A DNA stretch of 64,000 nucleotides from Actinomycetes bacterium (GCA_023392475.1 JAEVZA010000374.1:1-64000), one strand, 5' to 3'; positions 42,587-51,345 are shown, numbered from the stretch's first letter. A program made the numbers and translations. The notes: generated by a model from the sequence alone, not told the origin.

Positions 42587-44403
42587 CGATGGCTCGAACC
42601 ATGCCCCGCACAGACGTGGTGACGATCGGTGGGGGCTGGACCGCGGCCATCCTCGCGTGGAAGCTCGGCAGAGCCGGCTACAAGACGGTGTCGCTCGAAC
42701 AGGGTCCCGAACGCTGGGCCGAGCCCACCTTCGAACACGACCACGACAACATCCGGTACTCCGTGCGCAAAGCCATGATGGTCGACCTCGCCCGCGAGAC
42801 GTGGACCTGGCGGCCGAACCCGCAGCTCCCATCCCTGCCGATCCGCCAGTACGGGTCGTTCCACCCCGGTCAGGGCATCGGCGGCGCTGCCGTCCACTGG
42901 AGCGCGCAGCTGTGGCGGTTCACGCCAAACCACTTCCGCTACCGCACTCGACATGTGGACCGCTACGGCGAGGCGAAGTTGCCACCCGGATCGACACTGC
43001 AGGATTTCGCAGTCACCTACGACGAACTCGAACCGCACTACGACGCGTTCGAATGGGACATCGGCAGCAGCGGTCGCCCCGGCAACGTGCGCGGCGAGCT
43101 CCGCGACGGCGGCAATCCCTTTGAAGGCCCCCGGTCCCGCGGCTACCCGTTGCCCCCACTCGTCGACACCATCTGGTCCGCGTCGTTCGCCGACGCCGCG
43201 TCCTCGCTCGGCCACCACCCCTTCCCCCAACCATCCGGCATCCTCTCCGAGGCCTACCAGGACGCCACCGGCCGGACACGCAGCGGCTGTCTCTACTGTG
43301 GCTTCTGTACCCGGTTCGGCTGCGAGGTCGACGCCAAAGGATCCCCGATCACCACCCACGTCCCGCTCGCGCTCGACACCGGGCGATGGACCGTCCGCTC
43401 CCGCTGCTACGTCCTCGACATCCCCACCGACCGCCACGGACGAGCGACCGGAGTCCGATACCTGGACCCCCAGGGCGACGAGCAGTTTCAACCCGCCGAC
43501 ATCGTGATCGCCTCCGGCTACACCCTCAGTAACGTCAGGGCCCTACTGCTCTCACGAAGCGACCGGCACCCAGGTGGCATCGGCAACGACCGCGGACAGG
43601 TCGGCCGCAACGCCACCCACCAGCTGTTCCAAGCACCAGCTCAAGGCCAGTTCGCCCAGAAGCTCCGCACCTACCTCGGCAACACCTCCACCATGGAAGT
43701 GATCTGCGACTTCCTCGAGGACAACTTCGACCACTCCCACCTCGACTTCATCGGCGGGTCGATGATCTACTCCAGCCCCGGCGAGCGCGCCCCCACCGCG
43801 GATGCCACCGACTTCCCGATCGGAAGTCGCGGCAGCGGACTCATCAGCGGCACCAAGTCGAGCAAGTCGGAGCCCGATTCGTCCAAGCCACGGAACTGGG
43901 GCGCCGACTGGAAGACCGCCCTCCGTGACTGGGACCACTGGGCCGCTGTCCGCATCCAAGGCGACAGCCTCCCCTACGACACCAACCGCTTCGACCTCGA
44001 CCCCGCCTTCAAGGACCGGTTCGGTCGCCCCTTGCTGCGGTTCACCTTCGACTGGACCCCAAACGAACAAGCCCACTACCGGTTCATGACCGACCGTTGC
44101 GCAGAGATCCTCGACGCCATGGGCCCCGTGAAGCGATCCATCAAGGACGAACTCGCGCCGTACAACGTCCGCAACTACCAGAGCACCCACGTCACCGGCG
44201 GAGCGATCATGGGAACCGAGCCAGACCGATCCGTCACCAACTCCTACGGCCAAGTGTGGGACACCCCGAACGTGTACGTCACCGGTGCCGCGCTCTTCCC
44301 GTTCAACCCCGCCTTCAACCCGACCGGCACCGTCGCCGCACTGGCCTACCGGACCGGCGACGCCATGGTCCGATCGTCGGACCCCACCCACCTGCTCGCC
44401 TGA
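42583..44403 (+). CDS. GMC-family FAD-dependent dehydrogenase
   Basis: 606 residues. The FAD-binding motif VVTIGGGWTAAILAWKLGRAG is at the N-terminus. PGQGIGGAAVHWSAQLWRF, CLYCGFCTRFGCEVDAKG (a Cys-rich block typical of gluconate dehydrogenase-type GMC proteins) and the C-terminal STHVTGGAIMGTEPDRSVTN plus NPTGTVAAL complete the GMC_oxred pattern. It lacks its own signal sequence, so export with the preceding Tat subunit is expected. Likely oxidises a sugar, sugar acid or alcohol and passes electrons to the cytochrome c encoded upstream. GTG 42583 or ATG 42589 may be the start. Confidence 0.9.
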   Translation: MTMARTMPRTDVVTIGGGWTAAILAWKLGRAGYKTVSLEQGPERWAEPTFEHDHDNIRYSVRKAMMVDLARETWTWRPNPQLPSLPIRQYGSFHPGQGIGGAAVHWSAQLWRFTPNHFRYRTRHVDRYGEAKLPPGSTLQDFAVTYDELEPHYDAFEWDIGSSGRPGNVRGELRDGGNPFEGPRSRGYPLPPLVDTIWSASFADAASSLGHHPFPQPSGILSEAYQDATGRTRSGCLYCGFCTRFGCEVDAKGSPITTHVPLALDTGRWTVRSRCYVLDIPTDRHGRATGVRYLDPQGDEQFQPADIVIASGYTLSNVRALLLSRSDRHPGGIGNDRGQVGRNATHQLFQAPAQGQFAQKLRTYLGNTSTMEVICDFLEDNFDHSHLDFIGGSMIYSSPGERAPTADATDFPIGSRGSGLISGTKSSKSEPDSSKPRNWGADWKTALRDWDHWAAVRIQGDSLPYDTNRFDLDPAFKDRFGRPLLRFTFDWTPNEQAHYRFMTDRCAEILDAMGPVKRSIKDELAPYNVRNYQSTHVTGGAIMGTEPDRSVTNSYGQVWDTPNVYVTGAALFPFNPAFNPTGTVAALAYRTGDAMVRSSDPTHLLA

Positions 44404-44422
44404 ACCGGGCCGGGGAACGACG

Positions 44423-44441
44423 AACCGCTGTACAAGCGGTT
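44423..44441 (+). terminator. hairpin after the GMC dehydrogenase
   Basis: AACCGCT and AGCGGTT form a 7-bp stem with a 5-base loop, 20 bases past the operon's last stop. It probably ends the oxidase-dehydrogenase transcript. Confidence 0.55.
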
Positions 44442-44670
44442 ACGACTGCACGGCTCTCGACGATGCTTCGTGGCAGCGAGCGTCAGGGGCATGGACCGCT
44501 GCAGGCGCACTCCGAGGAATGACGTTCCGAGGTCGACCGTCCCGCTCGCGCGTCGTCCCCGACGCAGTCATCGACGTGCTGCATCCGCTCGCCCGGGCGA
44601 GGGCATGCGCACGCCCGTACGACGGATCGGCCCGGACATCGGAGAGAGGAACCGGGGTAGAGCCCTGCAG

Positions 44671-45081
44671 ATGGGCGGCGTGTACCTCGTGGGCTACATC
44701 GCCTCGATCGGCGTTGCCACCTACCTGATGAAGGTCACCTTGGGGCGCCTCGACGCGTTCCAAGTGAACCTGCTGATGGGAATCGCCATGGTCGCCGTGA
44801 GCCTGCCCGCCGTTCTCGTCGTCGACCGGAGGGTAGCCATCCCGCGAGGACAGCTCGGCATCGGGTCCGCGGTCGCGATCCTGATGGCCGTGGGCTCCAT
44901 CCTCTACGCGCTCGCACTCCAACGATTGCCCGCAGGCCCGGCGGCAGCGATCGCTACGGCTTACGTCGTCGTGGTCGTCGTGCTCTCTGCATCGTTTCTC
45001 CACGAACCGATCGATGCACTGACCGTCGTCGGACTCGTACTGACGCTCTCCGGCGTCGCCGTCCTGTCCCTACGCGCTTAG
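44671..45081 (+). CDS. EamA/SMR-like four-helix transporter
   Basis: 136-residue membrane protein with four hydrophobic segments: VYLVGYIASIGVATYLMKV, LMGIAMVAVSLPAVLVV, AVAILMAVGSILYALALQRL and the last two around IATAYVVVVVVLSASFLHEPID. The final segment has the EamA ending ALTVVGLVLTLSGVAVLSL. It is half the length of DMT exporters and may work as a dimer. The ATG at 44671 is chosen because the upstream part of the open frame is Arg-rich and unlike a membrane protein. No linked partner. Confidence 0.75.
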   Translation: MGGVYLVGYIASIGVATYLMKVTLGRLDAFQVNLLMGIAMVAVSLPAVLVVDRRVAIPRGQLGIGSAVAILMAVGSILYALALQRLPAGPAAAIATAYVVVVVVLSASFLHEPIDALTVVGLVLTLSGVAVLSLRA

Positions 45082-45241
45082 GTGCGCGTCCATCTCGACC
45101 AGCGCTGGGACCTTCGTTCACAAACTACCCGGGCCAGATGGAGTCCCTTCACCAGGGTCCCCTTCGACGGACCGTCGCTGCGCATCTTGCGTGCCTGCAG
45201 CAACAACGCTACGAGGGTCAACTACGTCCCCGCGGACACGA

Positions 45242-45258
45242 AGTGGCCCATGTCGGCC
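45242..45258 (+). repeat. right half of the intergenic element (P)
   Basis: AGTGGCCCATGTCGGCC resembles the right half of the element at 47709-47730 and 36255-36276. It lies between the transporter-like gene and the sigma-factor gene. Confidence 0.4.
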
Positions 45259-45280
45259 GGCCACCTCGGCCGACTGGACG

Positions 45281-46159
45281 TCAGGTGAGGGCCGTGAGCT
45301 TGACCGGGTTACGCACCCAGCGGATCTCGGCGGCGGCACCGTGTTCGCCGGGTTCGACGAACACGGCGCCGATCACTTCGCCCGATCCTGTGGTGACGAG
45401 CGCAGCGGGACCACCGTTGAGCATCACCCGAGTGACGGACCCGCCGTCGGCGAGGCGCCCCACGACGAAGGCAAGGAAGCGGGCGACGCGTTCGGCGCCG
45501 CGGATCGGATGGCGCGCCGCTGTCTTCACTTCGGCGCCGCCGTCGAAGACGAGCTCGGCGTCGTCGGTGAGCATGTCGAGGAAGGCGTCGAGGTCGCCGC
45601 CTTCGCAGGCGTCGAGGAAGCGGCGCAGGACCTCGTCGCGTAGCGACAGGTCGGCGTCGACGCGGGGTCGTCTGGCGTCGATCCGTTGACGGGCCCGGCG
45701 CAGCAGTTGTCGGCATGACGCGTCGGTGCGGCCGAGCATCTCGGCGATGTCGGCGTGGGGGTAGGCGAACACGTCGTGGAGCAACAGGACGGCGCGTTCG
45801 TCGGGGCTGAGGGTCTCGAGCACGACGAGGAACGCCATCGACAGAGTGTCGGACAGCTCGGCGTGTGCGGCCGCATCGGGTGCCGGATCCGCGGTGATCG
45901 GCTCGGGCAGCCACGGCCCGACGTAGGCCTCGCGGCGCACCCGAGCCGAGCGCTGGTGGTCGATCGCCACCCGGGTGGTGATCGTGGTCAGGTACGCCGG
46001 CGGAGACTCGATGTCGGCGGGCAGGGCACGGTGGGCGCGCAGCAGCGCGTCCTGCACGATGTCCTCGGCATCGCCGAGCGACCCGGTCATCCGGTAGGCG
46101 AGGCTGATCAGCCTCGGACGTTCCGCCTGGGCGACCTCGTCGAGCTCTGCGGCGTCCAT
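45281..46159 (-). CDS. ECF41-type RNA polymerase sigma factor
   Basis: 292 residues. Sigma-70 region 2 (ISLAYRMTGSLGDAEDIVQDALLR) and region 4 (LSPDERAVLLLHDVFAYPHADI with EMLGRTDASCRQLLRRAR) are followed by a SnoaL-like C-terminal domain. ECF41 landmarks are present: WLPEP in the linker, FDGGAE (DGGGK position) and RNPVKL (NPDKL position). In this group the C-terminal domain controls activity instead of a separate anti-sigma factor. It is 5 bases downstream of a carboxymuconolactone decarboxylase gene; an ECF41-like promoter drives that operon, implying autoregulation. Confidence 0.93.
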   Translation of the reverse strand: MDAAELDEVAQAERPRLISLAYRMTGSLGDAEDIVQDALLRAHRALPADIESPPAYLTTITTRVAIDHQRSARVRREAYVGPWLPEPITADPAPDAAAHAELSDTLSMAFLVVLETLSPDERAVLLLHDVFAYPHADIAEMLGRTDASCRQLLRRARQRIDARRPRVDADLSLRDEVLRRFLDACEGGDLDAFLDMLTDDAELVFDGGAEVKTAARHPIRGAERVARFLAFVVGRLADGGSVTRVMLNGGPAALVTTGSGEVIGAVFVEPGEHGAAAEIRWVRNPVKLTALT

Positions 46160-46164
46160 CGGTA

Positions 46165-46620
46165 CTAGGCGGCGGGCGCGACGGCGCTGGGCGGTGTGAG
46201 CTGGAACGTCACCCCGAACCGGTTCCACATGTTGATGAGTCCGATGGCGGCGACGAGGTAGGCGAGCTCTCGTTCGTCGAACTCGGCGCGGGCGGCGTCG
46301 TAGACGTCATCGGGCACGCCATGTTCACCGAAGCGGGTGGCGGCGTCGGTGAGACTGAGAGCGGCGCGTTCGCGGCCGGTGAACTGCGGGTGTTCCCACC
46401 ACGCGTTGAGGCCGAACAGGCGGGACGTGGTCTCGCCGGCCTTGAGGGCGTCGTTGGAGTGGATGTCGACGCAGTGGCCGCACCCGTTGATCATCGAGGC
46501 TCGCAGCTTGACCAGCTCGAACAGGACCGGGTCGATGTTCTCCGAGATGTGCTTGGTCAGGGCGAACATGGGCTTCTGCAGCTCCGGTGCGACCTTGTGG
46601 GGGTTCATGCGCTCGTACAT
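46165..46620 (-). CDS. carboxymuconolactone decarboxylase/AhpD-like protein
   Basis: 151-residue helical protein with the catalytic CxxC motif in MINGCGHCVDIHSNDALKAGE. VLFELVKLRAS and WEHPQFTGRERAALSLTDAAT complete the AhpD-like pattern. ECF41 sigma factors are typically encoded next to a CMD, an oxidoreductase or an epimerase (COE genes); this is the C member. The ATG at 46620 follows a GGAGGGAG site. An ECF41-like promoter lies 50-76 bases upstream. Probably a redox-active disulfide protein acting on small organics or peroxides. Confidence 0.92.
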   Translation of the reverse strand: MYERMNPHKVAPELQKPMFALTKHISENIDPVLFELVKLRASMINGCGHCVDIHSNDALKAGETTSRLFGLNAWWEHPQFTGRERAALSLTDAATRFGEHGVPDDVYDAARAEFDERELAYLVAAIGLINMWNRFGVTFQLTPPSAVAPAA

Positions 46621-46669
46621 GGAGGGAGAGGTTCCTTTCGTGGCGCACCGCACGGTGCCCCACCCCCTT

Positions 46670-46696
46670 GACGAGACAGCTCGACGCTACGTGACG
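46670..46696 (-). promoter_or_regulatory. ECF41-type promoter for the CMD-sigma operon
   Basis: On the minus strand CGTCACG (46690-46696), a 16-base spacer and CGTC (46670-46673) match the ECF41 consensus TGTCACA-N16-CGTC except for the two end bases of the -35 box. CGTC is followed by AAG, as in the plus-strand partner. It reads toward 46620. Confidence 0.8.
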
Positions 46697-46811
46697 AGCC
46701 CGCCGGACTTCTGACCTGGACGCAGCCGCGTTGGTCTGCGCAGTTGATCGGCGCGACCACCGCTGCCGGCTCGGGCAGGTCAAGCGCACCACCATGCCGA
46801 AACGGACGGGC

Positions 46812-46838
46812 CGTCACGCCTGGCGACGCCATCTCGTC
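46812..46838 (+). promoter_or_regulatory. ECF41-type promoter for the epimerase-like gene
   Basis: CGTCACG (46812-46818), a 16-base spacer and CGTC (46835-46838) are followed by AAG, identical in layout to the minus-strand promoter at 46670-46696. It lies about 45 bases before the ATG at 46883. Confidence 0.8.
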
Positions 46839-46882
46839 AAGAGGGACGCAGTTCAGCGACTCCCCACGAAAGGCGGCCCGAG

Positions 46883-47671
46883 ATGCGCCCCGCAGACCAA
46901 CCCTCCAACCCTCCCGTCGAACCGAAGCGCAAGGTCACCGTGGTCGGATCCACCGGCCTCGTGGGCAGCCAGCTCGTCGGGTTCCTCATTGCGGCAGGCC
47001 ACGAAGTCGTCGAGGTGTCGCAGAATTCAGGCGCCGATGTGCTGACCGGCGAGGGACTCGACGAGGCTCTCGCCGGCGTCGACGTCGTGATCGACGTCAT
47101 CAACTCCGCCCCACCCGACGACTCGGCTGAGGCGTTCTTCAAGCAGACGTCCGCGAACCTCGCAGCGGCCGCCAGCGCGGCCGGCGTCGATCACTACGTG
47201 GTGCTGTCCATCGTGGGCACCGACGAGCTCGCGGCAGAGGCCGGCTACATGCGCGGCAAGCTCGCTCAGGAGACCGCCGCCGAACACTCCGGCGTGCCCT
47301 GGACCGTCGTGCGCTCCACCCGGTTCCACGAACTCGCCGAGTCCATCACCGAGTCCCTCATCGACGGAGACGAGGTGCGCGCCCCCGACGCACACATCCA
47401 GACCATCGCCTCCGCCGAACTCGCCGCCGTGCTCGTCCGGATCGCCACCGGCGAACCTCTCAACACCATCCACGAGGTCGGCGGCCCCCACAAGATGACA
47501 TTCTCCGACATGGCACGAGCCGTGCTCACCCACCAAGGACGCGACCTCACCGTGATCGACACCACCCCGCCGACCTACTTCGGCCTCCCCATCAACGACA
47601 CCACCCTCGTCACCGGCGACCACGCCGAACACGGCACCACCCCGCTGACCGACTGGCTAGCCCGATCCTGA
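46883..47671 (+). CDS. NAD(P)-binding SDR/NmrA-like epimerase-family protein
   Basis: 262 residues with an N-terminal Rossmann motif VTVVGSTGLVGSQLVGFL near residue 19. VDVVIDVINSAPPDDSAEAF, VDHYVVLSIVGTDEL, YMRGKLAQETAAEHSGVPWTVVRSTRF (YxxxK) and an EVGGPHKMTFSDMARAV end fit atypical SDRs of the NmrA group. It is the epimerase-type member of the ECF41 gene set, divergent from CMD and sigma, and has its own matching promoter. Substrate unknown; redox-sensing or quinone-related roles are common in the family. Confidence 0.9.
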   Translation: MRPADQPSNPPVEPKRKVTVVGSTGLVGSQLVGFLIAAGHEVVEVSQNSGADVLTGEGLDEALAGVDVVIDVINSAPPDDSAEAFFKQTSANLAAAASAAGVDHYVVLSIVGTDELAAEAGYMRGKLAQETAAEHSGVPWTVVRSTRFHELAESITESLIDGDEVRAPDAHIQTIASAELAAVLVRIATGEPLNTIHEVGGPHKMTFSDMARAVLTHQGRDLTVIDTTPPTYFGLPINDTTLVTGDHAEHGTTPLTDWLARS

Positions 47672-47690
47672 CCCCATCGCCAGGTATCTA

Positions 47691-47730
47691 ATGCCGGATC
47701 AGCGCCAGGGCAGGTAGTGGCCCATATCGG
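47691..47730 (+). repeat. intergenic element B, both halves
   Basis: ATGCCGGAT at 47691-47699 and GCAGGTAGTGGCCCATATCG near 47710-47729 give both halves of the repeated element with a 10-base insertion. It begins 20 bases after the epimerase-like gene and marks the left end of the cassette-like array. Confidence 0.65.
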
Positions 47731-47936
47731 TCGCCGAGCCCGTCGCCTTCGGTTGATGGTCCGGCAGTACGACATCGAGCGGAGGTCGGCACTTCGGATG
47801 GCGGTCAGCAGGTTCTGAGGATGCCGTCAGGCGGCCTGACCTGATGTCAACGAACCTGTGGAGTCGTTGAGGGCGCAGGGCTAGCGTCCCCAGCACCGTC
47901 GCAGTTGGGCGCGGCGGTAAGTGGAGGGGAGGGGCC

Positions 47937-49139
47937 ATGCGTGGGCTCCGTGTGGTTCCGTTGTTCGCGCTGGCTGCGATCGCGCTTCTAGTCGGGGCGT
48001 GTGCGCCTCCGCCGTCTCCGGCGGTGGCGAAACTGGCCTACGCCTCAGACCACGGCTGCGTGCTCATTTCGAACAGCACGACGCCGGTGAAGTGCTGGGG
48101 CGGGAACAACAACTACGACCTCCCGATCGACTCGGCGCACTTCAGCGAGCCGACGACGGCCGCGCCGCTGCTTGGCGGTGCGGTCCAGATCAGCGGCTAC
48201 TGCGCGGTGATGCGGGGCGGAGGCGTGAAGTGCTGGGGCCCGAACAACTACGGCCAGCTCGGCATCGGTACGGCTGGTGCCGCGGTCGGCACGCCCGTCG
48301 ACGTGGTGGGCATCACCAATGCGACTCAGGTGTCCAGCACCGCCGGGACCCATGCGTGTGCGGTCGTCGGGACGGGTTCGGTGAAGTGCTGGGGCGTCAA
48401 CTACACCGGCGCGCTCGGCAACGGCGCGCCAGGGCTTTACAGCCCGGTCCCCGTCGACGTTGTCGGTCTGACCGATGCCGTCCAGGTCGTCGACGGCAAC
48501 CTGCACACCTGCGCGTTGCGGGCCACGGGCTCGGTTGTGTGCTGGGGATGGCAGGTGACGGGGTCGTTGGGGAACGGCATCGACGAGGCAGCCATCCAGG
48601 CCGCCGCACATTCGGACCCGCCGGTCACGATCCCGGACTACGTCGCGCAGCCGGTCCCGGTCGACCTCATCACCACGGCGACCAAGATTGCAGCAGGATC
48701 CCGGTTCTCGACGTGCGCGGTCCTCTCAGGCGGCATGGTGCAGTGCTGGGGCGAGAACAACGAAGCCCAGCTCGGCGCCGGGTTCATCAGCGACGACATC
48801 CCGTCGCCGACCACTGTCGTCGGTGTCGCTGGGGCGACCGATGTCGCGCTCGGCGTGTACCACGGGTGCGCCACAGTCACCGGTGGTGGAGTGAAGTGCT
48901 GGGGCGACAACTACTACGGCGAGGCCGGCCAGGTCGCGAACCAGGGCACGGCGACACCGATCCTCACGCCGAGCCCGGTGGCTGGCCTGTCGGGCGTCAA
49001 GACGCTCGCAGCCGGCGACGAGCACAGCTGCGCCATCGTCGGTAGTGGCGTGAAATGTTGGGGATACAACTGGAACACCGCACTCGGCAACACGAATGCA
49101 GGCGGCCCGGTGCCGTTCGCCGTGATGAACGTGCCGTAG
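47937..49139 (+). CDS. RCC1-repeat lipoprotein, copy 2
   Basis: 400-residue exported RCC1-type propeller. Leader VVPLFALAAIALLVGAC with lipobox Cys near residue 22. Seven repeats carry the C-(x)n-VKCWG motif, for example YCAVMRGGGVKCWGPNNYGQ and GCATVTGGGVKCWGDNYYGE, with two Cys per blade. ATG 47937 follows GGAGGGGAGGG. It occupies one segment of the cassette-like array, flanked by elements B and C. More like copy 3 in repeat wording than like copy 1. Confidence 0.9.
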   Translation: MRGLRVVPLFALAAIALLVGACAPPPSPAVAKLAYASDHGCVLISNSTTPVKCWGGNNNYDLPIDSAHFSEPTTAAPLLGGAVQISGYCAVMRGGGVKCWGPNNYGQLGIGTAGAAVGTPVDVVGITNATQVSSTAGTHACAVVGTGSVKCWGVNYTGALGNGAPGLYSPVPVDVVGLTDAVQVVDGNLHTCALRATGSVVCWGWQVTGSLGNGIDEAAIQAAAHSDPPVTIPDYVAQPVPVDLITTATKIAAGSRFSTCAVLSGGMVQCWGENNEAQLGAGFISDDIPSPTTVVGVAGATDVALGVYHGCATVTGGGVKCWGDNYYGEAGQVANQGTATPILTPSPVAGLSGVKTLAAGDEHSCAIVGSGVKCWGYNWNTALGNTNAGGPVPFAVMNVP

Positions 49140-49256
49140 AAGCTGAAGGCACGTTCCGGCGGACAGCGAGTTGATGAGGTGCGTCGGTGTCGACTTGCCG
49201 GCGCAGCCGGACGCCTGGGCTGCGGCTCACGAGATCCGAGAACTCGCAGTGGGAAG

Positions 49257-49283
49257 TAGCGCCGGATGTGCACGTGGTGTCGG
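49257..49283 (+). repeat. intergenic element C
   Basis: TAGCGCCGGATGTGCACGTG then GTGTCGG. It ends one base before the TAA stop (minus strand) of a small open frame at 49284. Confidence 0.65.
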
Positions 49284-49547
49284 TTACTCGGCGACTTCGC
49301 CCACGTCGACCCAGCCGTCTTCCTCTCGGACGACATGCACGCGCATCGGGTGTGACGGGTCCGTGTCCACGATGACGTCGACCTGCTCGACGGAGATGAC
49401 GTCCGTGCCGCACAACGAAGGCACCCGCGGAGTCGGAGTAGCTAGCGAGCGCAGCCGCTTCGGGTGAGGTCCATCGTCCTTCCACGAGAGAGACGGTACC
49501 GACGCATCTGTGCGGCTCAAGCGGGTGTTCGACCCGGACGCCCGCAC
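49284..49547 (-). CDS. possible small protein, up to 87 aa
   Basis: The C-terminal half reads like genuine protein (VISVEQVDVIVDTDPSHPM then VHVVREEDGW), but the N-terminal half is Pro/Arg-rich and may be out of frame. The TAA stop directly abuts element C, as the stop of the 53012 gene abuts element H, which slightly supports it. Start uncertain; no family recognised. Confidence 0.35.
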   Translation of the reverse strand: MRASGSNTRLSRTDASVPSLSWKDDGPHPKRLRSLATPTPRVPSLCGTDVISVEQVDVIVDTDPSHPMRVHVVREEDGWVDVGEVAE

Positions 49548-49825
49548 ACGACTCGTACGCTCACGGTATGGATCACGACGCCCAAGGCGTCACGTACAAG
49601 TTGACGCGAGAGAAGGCAGGGCTGCTCAGAGGACTCGCGTTCTGGATACGGGCCCTGCTGGCACTAGCCGACACGACCGGTTGGGCTGACAGCGACTACG
49701 ACGGTGGCCGCTGGGTCGAGTGGTCGAACGACCGGCGCGGGCGTCGGCGAGTGTTCGAGTCAAGCGATCGATACGCCGCGGAGACGCGCCTCAAGGCCCT
49801 GCAGCGCGGCGACCGCTAGTGCCGG
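49521..49825 (+). repeat. 305-bp segment duplicated at 57589-57894, copy 1
   Basis: From GCGGGTGTTC to the TGCCGG of element D this segment is nearly identical to 57589-57894, 8 kb away. It contains the intact 83-residue gene and ends inside an intergenic element, as the second copy does. Confidence 0.85.
49568..49819 (+). CDS. small protein of a duplicated segment, 83 aa
   Basis: Intact open frame starting MDHDAQGVTYKLTREKAGLL. A helical centre (RGLAFWIRALLALADTTGW) is followed by DSDYDGGRWVEWSNDRRGRR and ETRLKALQRGDR. Amphipathic and soluble; no signal sequence. A diverged copy with a one-base insertion lies at 57637-57888. Conservation of sequence between the copies includes the frame, so it was coding at the time of duplication. 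The stop TAG is part of element D. Function unknown. Confidence 0.7.
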   Translation: MDHDAQGVTYKLTREKAGLLRGLAFWIRALLALADTTGWADSDYDGGRWVEWSNDRRGRRRVFESSDRYAAETRLKALQRGDR

Positions 49826-49830
49826 CTCTG
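49816..49830 (+). repeat. intergenic element D (short)
   Basis: CTAGTGCCGGCTCTG. The TAG is the stop codon of the 83-residue gene, so the coding region ends within the element. Confidence 0.5.
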
Positions 49831-49989
49831 TTCTGGTGACAGGACGTGGCCCGAGCGGCCGTGCATGCTGATGGCGGTCCTTACGGTTGACAATGGGTCA
49901 ACTCCCTCGGAGAATCGCCCCGTTGGGAGCGGCGGCTTTCAAGGTCGCGGCTGCGGGCCGCGGACCGGCCCGACGTGGAGGGAATCTCG

Positions 49990-51240
49990 ATGGCTGGTGC
50001 TCGCCGGGCGCTACTGGTGCTCGTACTCGTTGTCGGAGTCGCGGCCTGCGGCACACCACCGCCCCCACCGACTACCACCTCGAGCACGACGACATCGACT
50101 ACCACGAGCTCGACCACGACGTCTTCCACGACCACATCGACAACGACGTCGACGACCACCACGACGCTGGTCCCGACGGGAGCGACGAAGATCGCCAGTC
50201 AGTGGCTCCACTCGTGCGCGGTGATCGGCACCGACGTGAAGTGCTGGGGACGAAACGACACCGGCGAACTGGGGGATGGGACCACGGTGGCCCGGACGAA
50301 GGCGGTCAAGGTCCTCGGACTGCCTCCAGCGACGGACGTCGCAACCGGCTGGTACCACACGTGTGCGATCGTCGTCGGAGGCGACGTGAAGTGCTGGGGA
50401 TCCGAAGGCTCGTGGGGATCGCTGGGAGACGGCGGCGCCGTCAACCTGGTGGAGTCGACACCCGTGTCGGTCGTCGGCCTGCATGGTGCGGTGCAGCTCG
50501 CGGCAGGAGCGAACCACACGTGCGCGATCGTGACCGGTGGCGCGGTCAAGTGCTGGGGCGAGAACGCCGGAGGCCAGCTCGGTGACGGGACCGGACTCAA
50601 CTCGGCGTCGCCGGTGGACGTGGTCGGCCTGGCCGGGGCGACGCAGATCGCAGCCGGCGACAACTTTACGTGCGTCCGCGTCGCCGGCGGAGTGAAATGC
50701 TGGGGTTCTGACGACACGGGCCAGCTCGGACGCGGCATCGGGACGGGCGGATCAACCGCTCCGGTCGACGTCATCGGCGTGTCCGGCGTGACCGACATCG
50801 GTGCTGGCGAGTTCTCCGCCTGCGCAGTGGTGATCGGTGGTGCCATCAAGTGCTGGGGAAGCAACGGGAACGGTCGGCTCGGCAACGGCACCGAGACGGT
50901 GAGCGAGCCCACCCCAGTCGCTGTCACCGGTATCACCGGCGCCACCGCCGTTGCTCCCGGCTGGTACCACACGTGCGCTGTCGTGGCTGATGGTGCCGCG
51001 AAGTGCTGGGGCTACGGCATCTACGGCGCGCTCGGCCACGGCGAGTTCGTCGACTCCCTCGTCCCAGTCGACGTCGTCGATGTCGCCGCGGCGACCCAGA
51101 TCGCGTCCGCCTACCACCGCTCGTGCGCACTTCTCCCCGCAGGGGCCGTCAAGTGCTGGGGCTACAACTACGACGGCGAGCTTGGCAACGGCACGCCCTT
51201 CTACGCGACAGCGAACCCCGTCGACGTCGACTTGTCCTAG
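49990..51240 (+). CDS. RCC1-repeat lipoprotein, copy 3
   Basis: 416 residues from ATG 49990. The leader ALLVLVLVVGVAAC ends in a lipobox Cys, followed by a striking Ser/Thr-only linker of about 30 residues (repeats of STTT) that would extend the propeller from the membrane. Eight repeats such as TCAIVTGGAVKCWGENAGGQ carry Cys pairs in each blade. Segment flanked by elements D and E. The poly-Ser/Thr linker could be O-glycosylated (inference). Confidence 0.9.
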   Translation: MAGARRALLVLVLVVGVAACGTPPPPPTTTSSTTTSTTTSSTTTSSTTTSTTTSTTTTTLVPTGATKIASQWLHSCAVIGTDVKCWGRNDTGELGDGTTVARTKAVKVLGLPPATDVATGWYHTCAIVVGGDVKCWGSEGSWGSLGDGGAVNLVESTPVSVVGLHGAVQLAAGANHTCAIVTGGAVKCWGENAGGQLGDGTGLNSASPVDVVGLAGATQIAAGDNFTCVRVAGGVKCWGSDDTGQLGRGIGTGGSTAPVDVIGVSGVTDIGAGEFSACAVVIGGAIKCWGSNGNGRLGNGTETVSEPTPVAVTGITGATAVAPGWYHTCAVVADGAAKCWGYGIYGALGHGEFVDSLVPVDVVDVAAATQIASAYHRSCALLPAGAVKCWGYNYDGELGNGTPFYATANPVDVDLS

Positions 51241-51270
51241 GTCCGGAGCAGATCGACGAGGAACGACAGT

Positions 51271-51300
51271 TACTGCCGGATGTGCACGTCGTAGTGCCGG
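51271..51300 (+). repeat. intergenic element E
   Basis: TACTGCCGGATGTGCACGTC followed by GTAGTGCCGG; the left and right halves are complete and close. It lies in the convergent gap after RCC1 copy 3. Confidence 0.7.
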
Positions 51301-51345
51301 CTCGTAGCTCCGTTGGTGGGACCGTCGTCGCCGAGTGCTGGCTTG

